Shown one piece after another: positions 52,695 to 60,398 of a stretch of DNA of 64,000 nt. The position numbers were made by a program, and so were the translations under genes. Within the stretch, counting starts at the first letter, position 1, and each line of letters begins with the position of its first letter. A model generated the notes under the pieces. The model searched no databases and was not told the origin of the DNA. It was given only the letters and a program-made list of their open reading frames with translations. The stretch is from an uncultured Collinsella sp. (GTDB taxonomy: Bacteria > Actinomycetota > Coriobacteriia > Coriobacteriales > Coriobacteriaceae). The DNA is taken from contig UQHK01000010.1 of the NCBI GenBank assembly GCA_900540855.1, forward strand, positions 16,481-80,480, given 5' to 3'.

Positions 52695-52743
52695 GGGACG
52701 GGGATAAAAAAATTGTTCTGAATGATTATTTAATCCCCGTCCC
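52695..52743. repeat. GGGACGGGG inverted repeat
   Basis: GGGACGGGGAT (52695-52705) and ATCCCCGTCCC (52733-52743) enclose an AT-rich 27-nt loop. It lies 5 bases before the IS3 remnant. The arm start GGGACGGG recurs in the hairpin at 35717. Confidence 0.75.
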
Positions 52744-52748
52744 GAAAT

Positions 52749-53152
52749 TGAACCGCCCCCTCATTTCTTGGACATTAGAAATGGGGGGCTTCTTTATGGA
52801 CGGGAAAGTCGGACACGACGCCACGCTGAGGACTCTTGCAGCAGAGTTTTGCGACAGGGGATACGGGCGCACCGAAGGCCGAAGGGCGCCCGGACCCGGC
52901 CGGGGCCGGCGGCGCGCGAGGGCGAGCTCTTGCGACGGAGCTGCTGCCCGGGCGCCTGAAGGACGAGTTCTACAGGAACCGGACGTGGCGGAGCTTCGAG
53001 GAGTTCAAGCGGGACCTCCACGCCTACACCGTTCACTGGAACAAGAGGAGGCAGGTTAAGCAAAAGGGACTGACCCCGGAGGAGTTCCGGAATCAGTCCC
53101 CATGTGCGGCATAGGCCGCTAATTGACCCGTCTAAGTTTCGGGCGCAGTTCA
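52749..53152 (+). mobile_element. Internally deleted IS3-family insertion sequence
   Basis: 404-bp remnant bounded by imperfect inverted ends: left TGAACCGCCCCCTCA (52749 onward) and, on the opposite strand at the right end (53152 leftward), TGAACTGCGCCCGAA. Both then have a shared T-GAC block about 20 bases in. Complete IS3-type elements are about 1.2-1.5 kb, so most of the transposase genes are gone. Flanks AAT and TTT show no clear target duplication. Confidence 0.75.
52794..53114 (+). pseudogene. IS3-family transposase fragment (fused orfA start and orfB end)
   Basis: The C-terminal part reads RLKDEFYRNRTWRSFEEFKR, then HAYTVHWNKRR and GLTPEEFRNQS, the typical end of an IS3/IS150 OrfB transposase (after the last Glu of DDE). 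The DDE domain itself is missing. The 5' part begins MDGKVGHDATLRTLAAEF in a different frame, like an OrfA start, and an Arg/Gly/Pro-rich junction joins the two. It cannot encode an active transposase. Confidence 0.8.
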
Positions 53153-53288
53153 TTTCAGCGCCGCCCGAGAAAGCTAAACGCCTTCTGGCAGGTTGTCCCG
53201 GGCCGAGGGCGGCCACCTTGATCGCCCTCGGCCCTCACCCACCTCAACTGCTCCTCAATTACATAGAGCTGATTGAGGAGGGCGCAAG

Positions 53289-54737
53289 CTAGTGGGCGCC
53301 TTCCTCCTCGTCGTTGGGTCGGTAGGTGATGAACTCGATAACAAAGGCCAGGACGGCGGAAATGAGCGAGGCGATGATCGCGAAGATCATATGGGAGATC
53401 CCGGCGCCACCAGGGGTCCCGTCGATGAAGTTGAGCAGGTTGAAGACGCCGAGGCCGCCCGAGATGTACATGAGAGCGCCAGTCATTCCCACGATAGCGC
53501 CGCCCACGGCGGAGCTCAGGCATGCCACGACGAACGCGCGCTTGTTGGGGAGGGCGATGCCGTAGATGCCCGGCTCGGTGACGCCGAAGAAGAAGGCGGA
53601 GATCATCGCGGGAAGGGCGATGCCGCGGAAGCGCTCGTCCTTGTTTCTGAGGTACATGGCAAAGATGACCGCTCCGAGTGCGAACCCGTGGCCGATGGTG
53701 GCGGCGAGCACGCTATCGTGGCCGAGGGTGTTCAGGTTCATGATGGAGATGGGGATGAGGCTCCAGTGGAAGCCGAAGATGACGAGGCACATCCACAGTC
53801 CGCCGACTAGGGCGCTGCCCAGGACGGAACCAACCACGGGGAGCTGGAAGATGAACGAGAACGCCGCGCTCAGCAGGTTGGTGATGAGGGTGGCCACTGG
53901 GCCGATGATGAGGTACCCCAAGACGATGGAGACCGTCATCGTGGCAAGCGGGACAAGGAACATCTTGAGCGCAGCCGGCATCCAGCTCTTGAGCCAGCGC
54001 TCAAGGATAGAGCCGAACCACACCATGAGAAGGACGGGGATCACCGAGCTCACGTAGCCGGACACGGGCATGATGATGGGGAGCCCGAGGGCGGTGGCGT
54101 ACCACGAGAACGTGCCGGCCACGCCGAGGTCGATGCTGCCGAGCGCCTCGCCCGAGGTCAGGGCGACCATCGTCGGGTAGAGGAGCGCCACGCCGATTGC
54201 CACACCGGTGAACTCGTTCATGCGGAACTTGCGCGCGGCACTGAACGCCAGGGCGACGGGAAGGAAGTAGAAGAAGCCGTCAGCCACGGTGTAGAGCAGC
54301 GTGTAGAGGCCGTCGTTTGCAAAGTCCGGGACGAAGTAGGTGATGAGGGCAAGCAGTCCCTTCATGATGCCTGCGGCGGCAAGCGGTCCCAGGATGGGCT
54401 GGAAGATGCCAGAGATGAGGTCGATGATGACGGAGGCCACGGTCTTCTCGCCCTGGGGCTCGTCGTCGGCGCTTGCGCCGCTCGAGAAGTTGCCGGCCTC
54501 CAGGACCGCGTCGTAGACGTCCTCGACGATGTTACCCACGACCACCTGGTACTGGCCGTTGGCCTGGATGACCTGGATGACGCCCTTGAGGGCCTCGATC
54601 TTGGCCGTGTTGGCGCGGGACTCGTCCTTGAGCTTGAAGCGCACGCGCGTGATGCAGTGCGCGACGCTGGCGACGTTCTCAGCGCCGCCTACGTTCTCGA
54701 GTATGGATCTGGCCAGGTCGTCGTATTTTTCAGCCAT
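53289..54737 (-). CDS. PTS beta-glucoside-type permease, EIIBC
   Basis: 482-aa phosphotransferase permease that imports and phosphorylates a sugar, probably a beta-glucoside. The EIIB domain is N-terminal with the phosphorylated Cys at C28 (AHCITRVRFKLKD), a linker at about 80-100, then the EIIC membrane domain with about ten helices and the substrate motif FFFGVTEPGIYGIALP. The C-terminal EIIA domain of full BglF proteins is absent, so EIIA must come from elsewhere. It lies 31 bp after the GH1 gene, which would cleave the imported phospho-sugar. Confidence 0.93.
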   Translation of the reverse strand: MAEKYDDLARSILENVGGAENVASVAHCITRVRFKLKDESRANTAKIEALKGVIQVIQANGQYQVVVGNIVEDVYDAVLEAGNFSSGASADDEPQGEKTVASVIIDLISGIFQPILGPLAAAGIMKGLLALITYFVPDFANDGLYTLLYTVADGFFYFLPVALAFSAARKFRMNEFTGVAIGVALLYPTMVALTSGEALGSIDLGVAGTFSWYATALGLPIIMPVSGYVSSVIPVLLMVWFGSILERWLKSWMPAALKMFLVPLATMTVSIVLGYLIIGPVATLITNLLSAAFSFIFQLPVVGSVLGSALVGGLWMCLVIFGFHWSLIPISIMNLNTLGHDSVLAATIGHGFALGAVIFAMYLRNKDERFRGIALPAMISAFFFGVTEPGIYGIALPNKRAFVVACLSSAVGGAIVGMTGALMYISGGLGVFNLLNFIDGTPGGAGISHMIFAIIASLISAVLAFVIEFITYRPNDEEEGAH

Positions 54738-54768
54738 TATTTTCTCCTTAGTGATATTGCCCGGGTGG

Positions 54769-56199
54769 TTAGCCCAGGTCGCCTCCGTTGGTGGCGATGG
54801 CCTGTTGATACCAGTAGAAGCTCTTCTTGCGCCTGCGCTCGAGCGTGCCGTTGCCCAGGTTGTCGCGGTCCACGTAGATGAAGCCGTAGCGCTTCTCCAT
54901 CTCGCCGGAGCCCGCGCTCACGAGGTCGATCGGCCCCCAGGTGGTGTAGCCGAGCATCTCGACGCCGTCCTGCTCGATAGCGTCGCGCATGGCCTCGATG
55001 TGCTCGCGCAGGTAGGCAATGCGGTAGTCATCCTCGATCGTGCCGTCGGGAAGCACCTCGTCATAGGCGCCGAGGCCGTTCTCCACCACAAAGAGCGGCT
55101 TCTGGTAGCGGTCCCAGAGGTCGTTGATCGTGATGCGGAACCCCAGCGGGTCGATGACCCAGCCCCAGTCGCTCGTGCGCACGTAGGGGTTCTCTACGCC
55201 GGCGAAGGCGTTGCCCTCGGCGACGCCGCCCACGGAATCGGGGTCGCCCGCGGTACAGCGCGAGGAGTAGTAGCTAAACGAGATGAAGTCGACGGTGTTC
55301 TCCGCAAGGATGCGCTCGTCCTCGGCGGTCATGCCCACGTCGATGCCCTCGCGCTCGAGCATCTTGAGCGCGTAGCCGGGGTAGTGCCCGCGTGCCTGCA
55401 CGTCCACGAAGAAGAGGTCCTCCTGGTTCTTGACCTGCGCTGCACGGACGTCCTCGGGACGACAGGAGTAGGGGTAGTAGCTTCCCGCGGCGAGCATGCA
55501 GCCAACCTTGTTCTCCGGGTCGACCTCGTGGGCGATCTTGGTGGCCCAGGCGCTCGCCACAAGCTCGTTGTGCGCGGCGCGGTACTCGGCCTCGCGGGCA
55601 TTCTCCCCGGGCTCGAGGACGATGCCGGCACCCATGAAGGGACGGTGCAAGATCATGTTCATCTCGTTGAACGTGATCCACCAATGCACGAGGCCGCGGT
55701 AGCGGTTGAAGAGCACCTTCACGAGCCGCTTGTAGAGCTCGATGAGGGCGCGGTTTCGCCAGGCGCCGTACTTCTTGACGAGGTGGATGGGGCAGTCGAA
55801 GTGTGTGATGGTCACGAGGGGCTCGATCCTGTGCTCGCGGCAGCAGCGGAACACGTCCTCGTAGAAGGCGAGCCCGGCCTCGTTGGGCTCCTCCTCGTCG
55901 CCATTGGGGAAGATGCGGCTCCAGGCAATGGAGAGGCGAAAGACCTTAAAGCCCATCTCCGCGAAGAGGGCTATGTCCTCGCGGTAGTGGTGGTAGAAGT
56001 CGATGCCCGTCTGGGCCGGGTAGTAGTACCCGGGCTCAAAGTCGAGCATGCGCCTCAGGCCGCGACTTACGTCGTTGCGCTCCGACCCGTGTGGGATGAC
56101 GTCGACGTTGGCAAGGCCGCGGCCGCCCTCGTCATAACCTCCCTCGCATTGGTTAGCAGCGGTGGCTCCTCCCCAAAGGAACCCTTTTGGAAATGGCAT
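54769..56199 (-). CDS. 6-phospho-beta-glucosidase, glycoside hydrolase family 1
   Basis: 476-aa cytoplasmic glycosidase that hydrolyses 6-phospho-beta-glucosides delivered by the PTS. The GH1 start FPKGFLWGGATAANQCEGGY, the acid/base Glu in WWITFNEMN and the nucleophile Glu in LFVVENGLGAYDE are present. The phosphate-binding C-terminal region is consistent with YGFIYVDRDN, a typical phospho-glucosidase end. AGGAGG fixes ATG 56199. It is transcribed with the downstream PTS gene, and the EamA gene is 121 bp upstream. Confidence 0.95.
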   Translation of the reverse strand: MPFPKGFLWGGATAANQCEGGYDEGGRGLANVDVIPHGSERNDVSRGLRRMLDFEPGYYYPAQTGIDFYHHYREDIALFAEMGFKVFRLSIAWSRIFPNGDEEEPNEAGLAFYEDVFRCCREHRIEPLVTITHFDCPIHLVKKYGAWRNRALIELYKRLVKVLFNRYRGLVHWWITFNEMNMILHRPFMGAGIVLEPGENAREAEYRAAHNELVASAWATKIAHEVDPENKVGCMLAAGSYYPYSCRPEDVRAAQVKNQEDLFFVDVQARGHYPGYALKMLEREGIDVGMTAEDERILAENTVDFISFSYYSSRCTAGDPDSVGGVAEGNAFAGVENPYVRTSDWGWVIDPLGFRITINDLWDRYQKPLFVVENGLGAYDEVLPDGTIEDDYRIAYLREHIEAMRDAIEQDGVEMLGYTTWGPIDLVSAGSGEMEKRYGFIYVDRDNLGNGTLERRRKKSFYWYQQAIATNGGDLG

Positions 56200-56320
56200 G
56201 GTGCCTCCTTCTCTCTGGCGCCCCCACCTCTGCGGGGACGCTTTATAACGTCCTTGCGACCTCACGCGCCGGGCCCGTGGCCCTTTCCCTGATGCGCGCG
56301 GGCCGCCCGTGAAGGGGTGA

Positions 56321-57301
56321 CTAGCTGACGGCTTGTCCTGCGGCGGCGCGACGTGCCTCCCGGCCTCCAAGCAGGGAGGGGACCTGTGCCAGGCACACGC
56401 CGGCGAGGATGATGGCGACGCCCAGCCACTCGACGACGCCGAGCGGCTCGCCGAGGACGATCATGGCGATGAGCAGGCCGGCGGGGAGTTCCGCGGCGGC
56501 CATGACAGTGGAGAGACCCGCGGGCAGGTGCGGAGAGCCCATGCCGAAGAGCAAGACCGGGCAGAGCATGCCAAAGAAGCCGGCGATGACGGCAAAGGGC
56601 AGGATGCCCTGGGCGAGGACGCCCGAGACGACGTAGTCCGGGCACACCGTGAGCGACATGACCACGGAGCCCGCGCACACGATGACGCCGCGCTGCTCGG
56701 ACGAGCAGGGGGCCTCGACCTTGCCGGAGAGGGTGACAAAGAGGGAGCAGGACACGGCCGCCCCCAGCGCGCAGAGCAGGGCCACGGGGTCGTACCCGGT
56801 GATGCCGGTCTTGTAAACGCCGCTCGCGAACACCGTCCCGAAGACGATGGCCAGGGCGGAGGCCACTTGGAGGGGCCTCGGCGGCCGGCGCGTCATGACG
56901 GTCTGCCACACGAGCCCCAGCCACGTGAACTGGAAGAGGAGCGTGAGCGCCACCGGGGCGGGCAGCACGCTCATGGCGTAGCAGTAGAGGATTGAGGTGA
57001 GGCAGGTGAGGGCTCCCAGGCCCATGAGCTTAAGGGCGAGCTTCCAGCCCACGCGCTGCCAGCGGTGCCCGAGTGCGTGCCCTGCGAGCGTGGCGAGGGC
57101 GAAGAAGAGGCAGCCGAGCCACGCTTGGCTCGCCACCACCTGTGCCGAGGTGAAGCCCGCGGCGTAGGCGAGCTTGTAGGTCGTGGCCATCGCGCCGTAG
57201 CAGGCGCCGCCCGCAAAGACCTGGAGCGCCGCCTTGGCCTGTCCCGCGCTCGTGGCTCCCGCCCCGGCGGCCTGTTGCTTGATTGTGTTTGTTCCTGCCA
57301 T
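56321..57301 (-). CDS. EamA/DMT family transporter
   Basis: 326-aa membrane protein with ten predicted helices formed by two EamA repeats (first near GGACYGAMATTYKLAYAAGF, second after residue 165). DMT-family members move amino acids, nucleotides or sugars; the substrate is not predictable. AAGGGAG lies before ATG 57301. It is the first gene of a minus-strand group with the GH1 and PTS genes, so export of a sugar derivative is possible but unproved. A promoter and hairpin terminator lie upstream of its start. Confidence 0.88.
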   Translation of the reverse strand: MAGTNTIKQQAAGAGATSAGQAKAALQVFAGGACYGAMATTYKLAYAAGFTSAQVVASQAWLGCLFFALATLAGHALGHRWQRVGWKLALKLMGLGALTCLTSILYCYAMSVLPAPVALTLLFQFTWLGLVWQTVMTRRPPRPLQVASALAIVFGTVFASGVYKTGITGYDPVALLCALGAAVSCSLFVTLSGKVEAPCSSEQRGVIVCAGSVVMSLTVCPDYVVSGVLAQGILPFAVIAGFFGMLCPVLLFGMGSPHLPAGLSTVMAAAELPAGLLIAMIVLGEPLGVVEWLGVAIILAGVCLAQVPSLLGGREARRAAAGQAVS

Positions 57302-57422
57302 TAGGCTCCCTTCCGTCTGCTGTCTTGCAGACGCACGTCTCGTGCGTCTGTTCCCTGCAGTCGGAAGGTGGGCTCGTGCGGTCTTCTGGCGGTGCATGTG
57401 GCACCTGCTGCCAAGACGAAAA

Positions 57423-57456
57423 AAGCCACGCAACCGATTGCTCGGTTGCGTGGCAA
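57423..57456 (-). terminator. Terminator hairpin in the leader of the EamA gene
   Basis: GCCACGCAACCGA and the matching arm CGGTTGCGTGGC form a 12-bp stem. On the minus strand TTTTTTCG follows. It lies 122 bases upstream of the EamA ATG and about 50-60 bases after a possible promoter, so it is either an attenuator or the end of a small RNA. Confidence 0.75.
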
Positions 57457-57505
57457 AAAGGTGGCTAGCGCCCAGAAAAGTCCACGCGTTTTTAGACTGG
57501 GACAA

Positions 57506-57540
57506 TGTACTACAACAGGTGAGATTCCGTCAAGAAAAAC
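57506..57540 (-). promoter_or_regulatory. Possible promoter upstream of the leader terminator
   Basis: On the minus strand TTGACG is followed after 18 bases by TACATT. Transcription from here would meet the terminator at 57423-57456 after roughly 50-80 bases. Confidence 0.45.
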
Positions 57541-57614
57541 CGAGGAAAAAAGTGAGCCTCTGCCCGCCGTACCTGTGGCGGTCGTTCCCCGAACGGGGCG
57601 GTGCTGTTGGGGAC

Positions 57615-57673
57615 TGTCTCGATCTGTAACAGTTGGGGCTAGTTTTGGTCGATGGATGTTACAGATTGAGATT
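57615..57673. repeat. 59-nt palindromic element, copy C
   Basis: Arms TGTCTCGATCTGTAAC (57615-57630) and GTTACAGATTGAGATT (57658-57673) enclose 27 nt, as in copies A and B 52 kb away. The left arm is identical to that of copy A. It lies between divergent genes. Confidence 0.85.
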
Positions 57674-57799
57674 GTTGAGGATGGGTGGGGTAGCTAATTC
57701 GGACGGGGCTATTTTAAACATTGGGAAATCGAGCGTGGCAAGCGGAGGTCTTCGGGGTATAAGACGGCTAATTGTATGCCGCCTATGAAAGGAACCCTC

Positions 57800-58342
57800 A
57801 TGCCCAGCGTTGCCGTTCTCGCCGCCGATGGCTTTGAAACTATTGAATGCCTGACCATGGTCGATGTCATGCGTCGCGGCGGCGTGCGCGCCACGCTTGT
57901 CTCGATCATGCCCACGCGCGAGGTCGTAAGCTCGCTGCAGATTCCCGTGACCTGCGATGCGCTCTTTGACGAGATCAACTTTGACGAGTACGACTGCGTC
58001 GTGCTGCCTGGCGGCCTGCCCGGCGCCACCAACCTGCGTGCCGACCAGCGCGTCTGCGACGTGGTCTGCGAGTTCGCCGCCGCCAAACACGTCGCCGCCA
58101 TCTGCGCCGCCCCGTTTATCCTGGGTGAGCTCGACCTGCTCGAGGGGCGCCACGCCACGTGCTTCCCTGGCTTTGAGAAGAGCTTCCCCGAAGGCGCCTA
58201 TACCGGCGAGAAGGTTACGCAAGACGGCAACATCATCACCGCCAGCGGCATGGCCCAGTCGCTCCCCTTTGCGCTTGAGCTGCTGCGCACGCTCGCCGGC
58301 GACAAGGCTGTCGAGAAGGTTGCCGAGGGCATTCAGCTATGA
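57800..58342 (+). CDS. DJ-1/PfpI family protein
   Basis: 180-aa protein of the DJ-1/ThiJ group; members act as glyoxalases, deglycases or stress chaperones. The nucleophile-elbow Cys is C102 in VAAICAAPFIL, the N-terminal strand is PSVAVLAADGFE with the conserved Glu, and VLPGGLPGATNLR is the oxyanion-hole region. GAAAGGAA precedes ATG 57800. It overlaps maf by 4 bases (ATGA), so they form an operon. The exact reaction is unknown. Confidence 0.92.
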   Translation: MPSVAVLAADGFETIECLTMVDVMRRGGVRATLVSIMPTREVVSSLQIPVTCDALFDEINFDEYDCVVLPGGLPGATNLRADQRVCDVVCEFAAAKHVAAICAAPFILGELDLLEGRHATCFPGFEKSFPEGAYTGEKVTQDGNIITASGMAQSLPFALELLRTLAGDKAVEKVAEGIQL

Positions 58343-58920
58343 TTTTGGCTTCGCAATCACCGCGCCGCATCGAGTTGATGCGCGAGGCGGGCTATGACAT
58401 TCGCGTGATTCCCGCAGATATCGACGAAACGCCTTTTGATGGCGAAGCTCCGCTTACACTCGTCGAGCGCTTGGCGCGTGCCAAAGCCGCCGCCGTTGCC
58501 GCCGAGCATGCCGAGCCCAACGAACTGACCGTCGCGGCCGATACTATTGTCACCTTTGACGGCCAAATTTTGGGCAAGCCGGCAGACGGGGACGAGGCGC
58601 GCACCATGCTCCGCGAGCTTTCGGGCCGCACGCACCAGGTCGCAACCGGCGTCTGCATCGTTAAAGCCGGCGACGCTACAGCTCCGCATGCCGCCGAGAG
58701 CCTGTCGTTTGTCGATGTGACCGACGTGACGTTCTATGAGCTTACCGAAGAGCAGATCGAGCGCTATGTTGCCTCCGGCGAACCCATGGACAAGGCCGGG
58801 GCCTACGGCATCCAAGGCACAGGCGGCCGCATGCTTGTGCACGATATTTCGGGTGACTTCTACAACGTGGTGGGCTTGCCCATCGCTCGCGTCGCACGCG
58901 CGATTCAAAAACTCTCGTAA
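58339..58920 (+). CDS. maf: Maf family nucleotide pyrophosphatase
   Basis: 193-aa cytoplasmic nucleotide diphosphatase of the Maf/YhdE family, which hydrolyses non-canonical or UTP/dTTP nucleotides and is linked to septum control. Visible signatures: LASQSPRRIELM at the N-terminus, ETPFDGE, the catalytic Asp in VAADTIVTFDGQILGKP, and KAGAYGIQGTGG near the end. The ATG overlaps the stop of the DJ-1 gene, giving translational coupling. Confidence 0.95.
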   Translation: MILASQSPRRIELMREAGYDIRVIPADIDETPFDGEAPLTLVERLARAKAAAVAAEHAEPNELTVAADTIVTFDGQILGKPADGDEARTMLRELSGRTHQVATGVCIVKAGDATAPHAAESLSFVDVTDVTFYELTEEQIERYVASGEPMDKAGAYGIQGTGGRMLVHDISGDFYNVVGLPIARVARAIQKLS

Positions 58921-58928
58921 TTGCATCT

Positions 58929-58960
58929 GGCGCTGGGTATCCCCCAGCGCCTACAATTTT
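58929..58960 (+). terminator. Terminator of maf
   Basis: GGCGCTGGG (58929-58937) pairs with CCCAGCGCC (58943-58951), followed by TACAATTTTG. Confidence 0.7.
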
Positions 58961-59020
58961 GCCGTACCGTACGGATCCCGACCGGGCATAAGGCCCGGCG
59001 GAAAACCGATAGGAGAACAC

Positions 59021-60022
59021 ATGGACACACTGCTCGAAGCCATCGATGTTTGCAATGTCGATGGCTTTTGCTTTGGCAACTATACGGACGAGGAGGCTGG
59101 CACCGGCTGCACCGTAATCGTGGCGCCCGAGGGTGCCACCGGTGGCGTTGACGTACGTGGTGGCGCCCCCGCTTCGCGTGAGACCGACCTGCTGCGTCCC
59201 GAAAACACCGTCGATAAGGTCCACGCCGTCTGCCTTTCGGGCGGATCGGCCTTTGGCCTCGAGGCTGCAAGCGGCGTGGCCCGCGAACTCGAGAGCCGCG
59301 GCATTGGTCTGCCCGTCGGCCCCACGCAGGTGCCCATCGTGTGCTCCAGCTGTATCTTCGACCTTGCCTTTGGCGACCCCACCGTTCGCCCCGACATTGA
59401 GGCCGGCATCGCCGCCGTGCGCGAGGCGCTCGACCACACCCCCACCAAGCTCGAACAGGGCAACGTAGGCGCCGGCACGGGCGCTACCGTGGGTAAGCTC
59501 ATGGGCCCCGCCACCTGCATGAAGGCCGGCCTTGGCGCTGCCGCCGTGGCGCTCGGCCCCATCAAGGTGGGCGCCGTGGTCTCGGTCAACGCCTGCGGCA
59601 ACGTTGTCGACCCCCTCACCGGCGAGTGGGTCGCCGGCATGCGCGCCTCAGCCGATAGCGACCAAATCGTCGATATGGAACTCGCAGCCTTTGCCGCCGC
59701 CGGATCCATGCAGATGCCGCTCGACCGCACCAACACCACCATCAGCTGCATCGTCACCAACGTGGAACTCACTAAGGCACAAGCCACCAAGGTCTCCCAG
59801 ATGGCCGCAGACGCCTACGCACACGCCATCCGTCCCACGCACACCACCAACGACGGCGACACCATCTACACCCTCGCCAGCGGCAAACTGGGCGCCCAGG
59901 CAAACGCCGCCGTTCCCCTAGACCTGCTGGGCATGCTCGCCGTAAGGGCTTTGCAAACCGCCATCGTAAACGGAGCCAAAACCGCCAAAACCTCCCACGG
60001 CATCCCCGGCGCCGCGAAGTAA
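59021..60022 (+). CDS. P1 family (S58, DmpA-like) peptidase
   Basis: 333-aa Ntn-type aminopeptidase of the DmpA/P1 family, self-cleaved to two chains. The family segments are present: CLSGGSAFGLEAASGVA, GNVGAGTGATVGKL, and the cleavage/nucleophile region DRTNTTISCIVTN near residue 237, with the Thr pair at the expected nucleophile site. No signal peptide, so cytoplasmic. AGGAGA lies 6 bases before ATG 59021. The substrate is unknown. A short CGGGC/GCCCG hairpin precedes the ribosome binding site. Confidence 0.9.
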   Translation: MDTLLEAIDVCNVDGFCFGNYTDEEAGTGCTVIVAPEGATGGVDVRGGAPASRETDLLRPENTVDKVHAVCLSGGSAFGLEAASGVARELESRGIGLPVGPTQVPIVCSSCIFDLAFGDPTVRPDIEAGIAAVREALDHTPTKLEQGNVGAGTGATVGKLMGPATCMKAGLGAAAVALGPIKVGAVVSVNACGNVVDPLTGEWVAGMRASADSDQIVDMELAAFAAAGSMQMPLDRTNTTISCIVTNVELTKAQATKVSQMAADAYAHAIRPTHTTNDGDTIYTLASGKLGAQANAAVPLDLLGMLAVRALQTAIVNGAKTAKTSHGIPGAAK

Positions 60023-60034
60023 TCTCACTCGTCC

Positions 60035-60163
60035 GTCGGTCGGAGGCGGGCGGGCATTACGTTTGCTGCTCTACAGTCCTATGCAAGACGAAGGCCACAT
60101 TAAGTGGCCTTCTTTGCATGCGGAACTCGCGACAAACGTAATGCCCGCCCGCCTCCGACCGAC
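60035..60163. repeat. Large inverted repeat with conserved inner core, member 1
   Basis: Perfect 31-bp arms at 60035-60065 and 60133-60163, ending GTTTG/CAAAC at the inner side. The interior contains ACAGTCCT, then the hairpin GAAGGCCAC-ATTAA-GTGGCCTTC, then GCGGAACT. The same blocks, reverse oriented, occur in the neighbouring repeat at 60257-60366. Confidence 0.9.
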
Positions 60164-60256
60164 TTCCAACCTTATTCTTTTCAGCTCAGGCCCCTGTGTA
60201 CCGCGCGTCTAAGGTCTTCAAATTCAACTAACCTGACAATCGATTCTTATAGCAGA

Positions 60257-60366
60257 GGCCCCTTGGCCTTTAGTTTGATACAAGTTCCGCACGAGCCGGA
60301 AAGCACTTAATGTGCTTTCCGTGCGAGCAGGACTGTTCGCAGTAGCAAACTAAAGGCCAAGGGGCC
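60257..60366. repeat. Large inverted repeat with conserved inner core, member 2
   Basis: Perfect 21-bp arms at 60257-60277 and 60346-60366, unrelated in sequence to the first member outside GTTTG/CAAAC. The inner hairpin on the opposite strand is GGAAAGCAC-ATTAA-GTGCTTTCC, with AGTCCT and GCGGAACT blocks as in member 1. It ends 33 bases from the stop of the glycosyltransferase gene. Confidence 0.9.
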
Positions 60367-60398
60367 CAGTCAACCTAACAGCAGCGATTACTCGGCAG

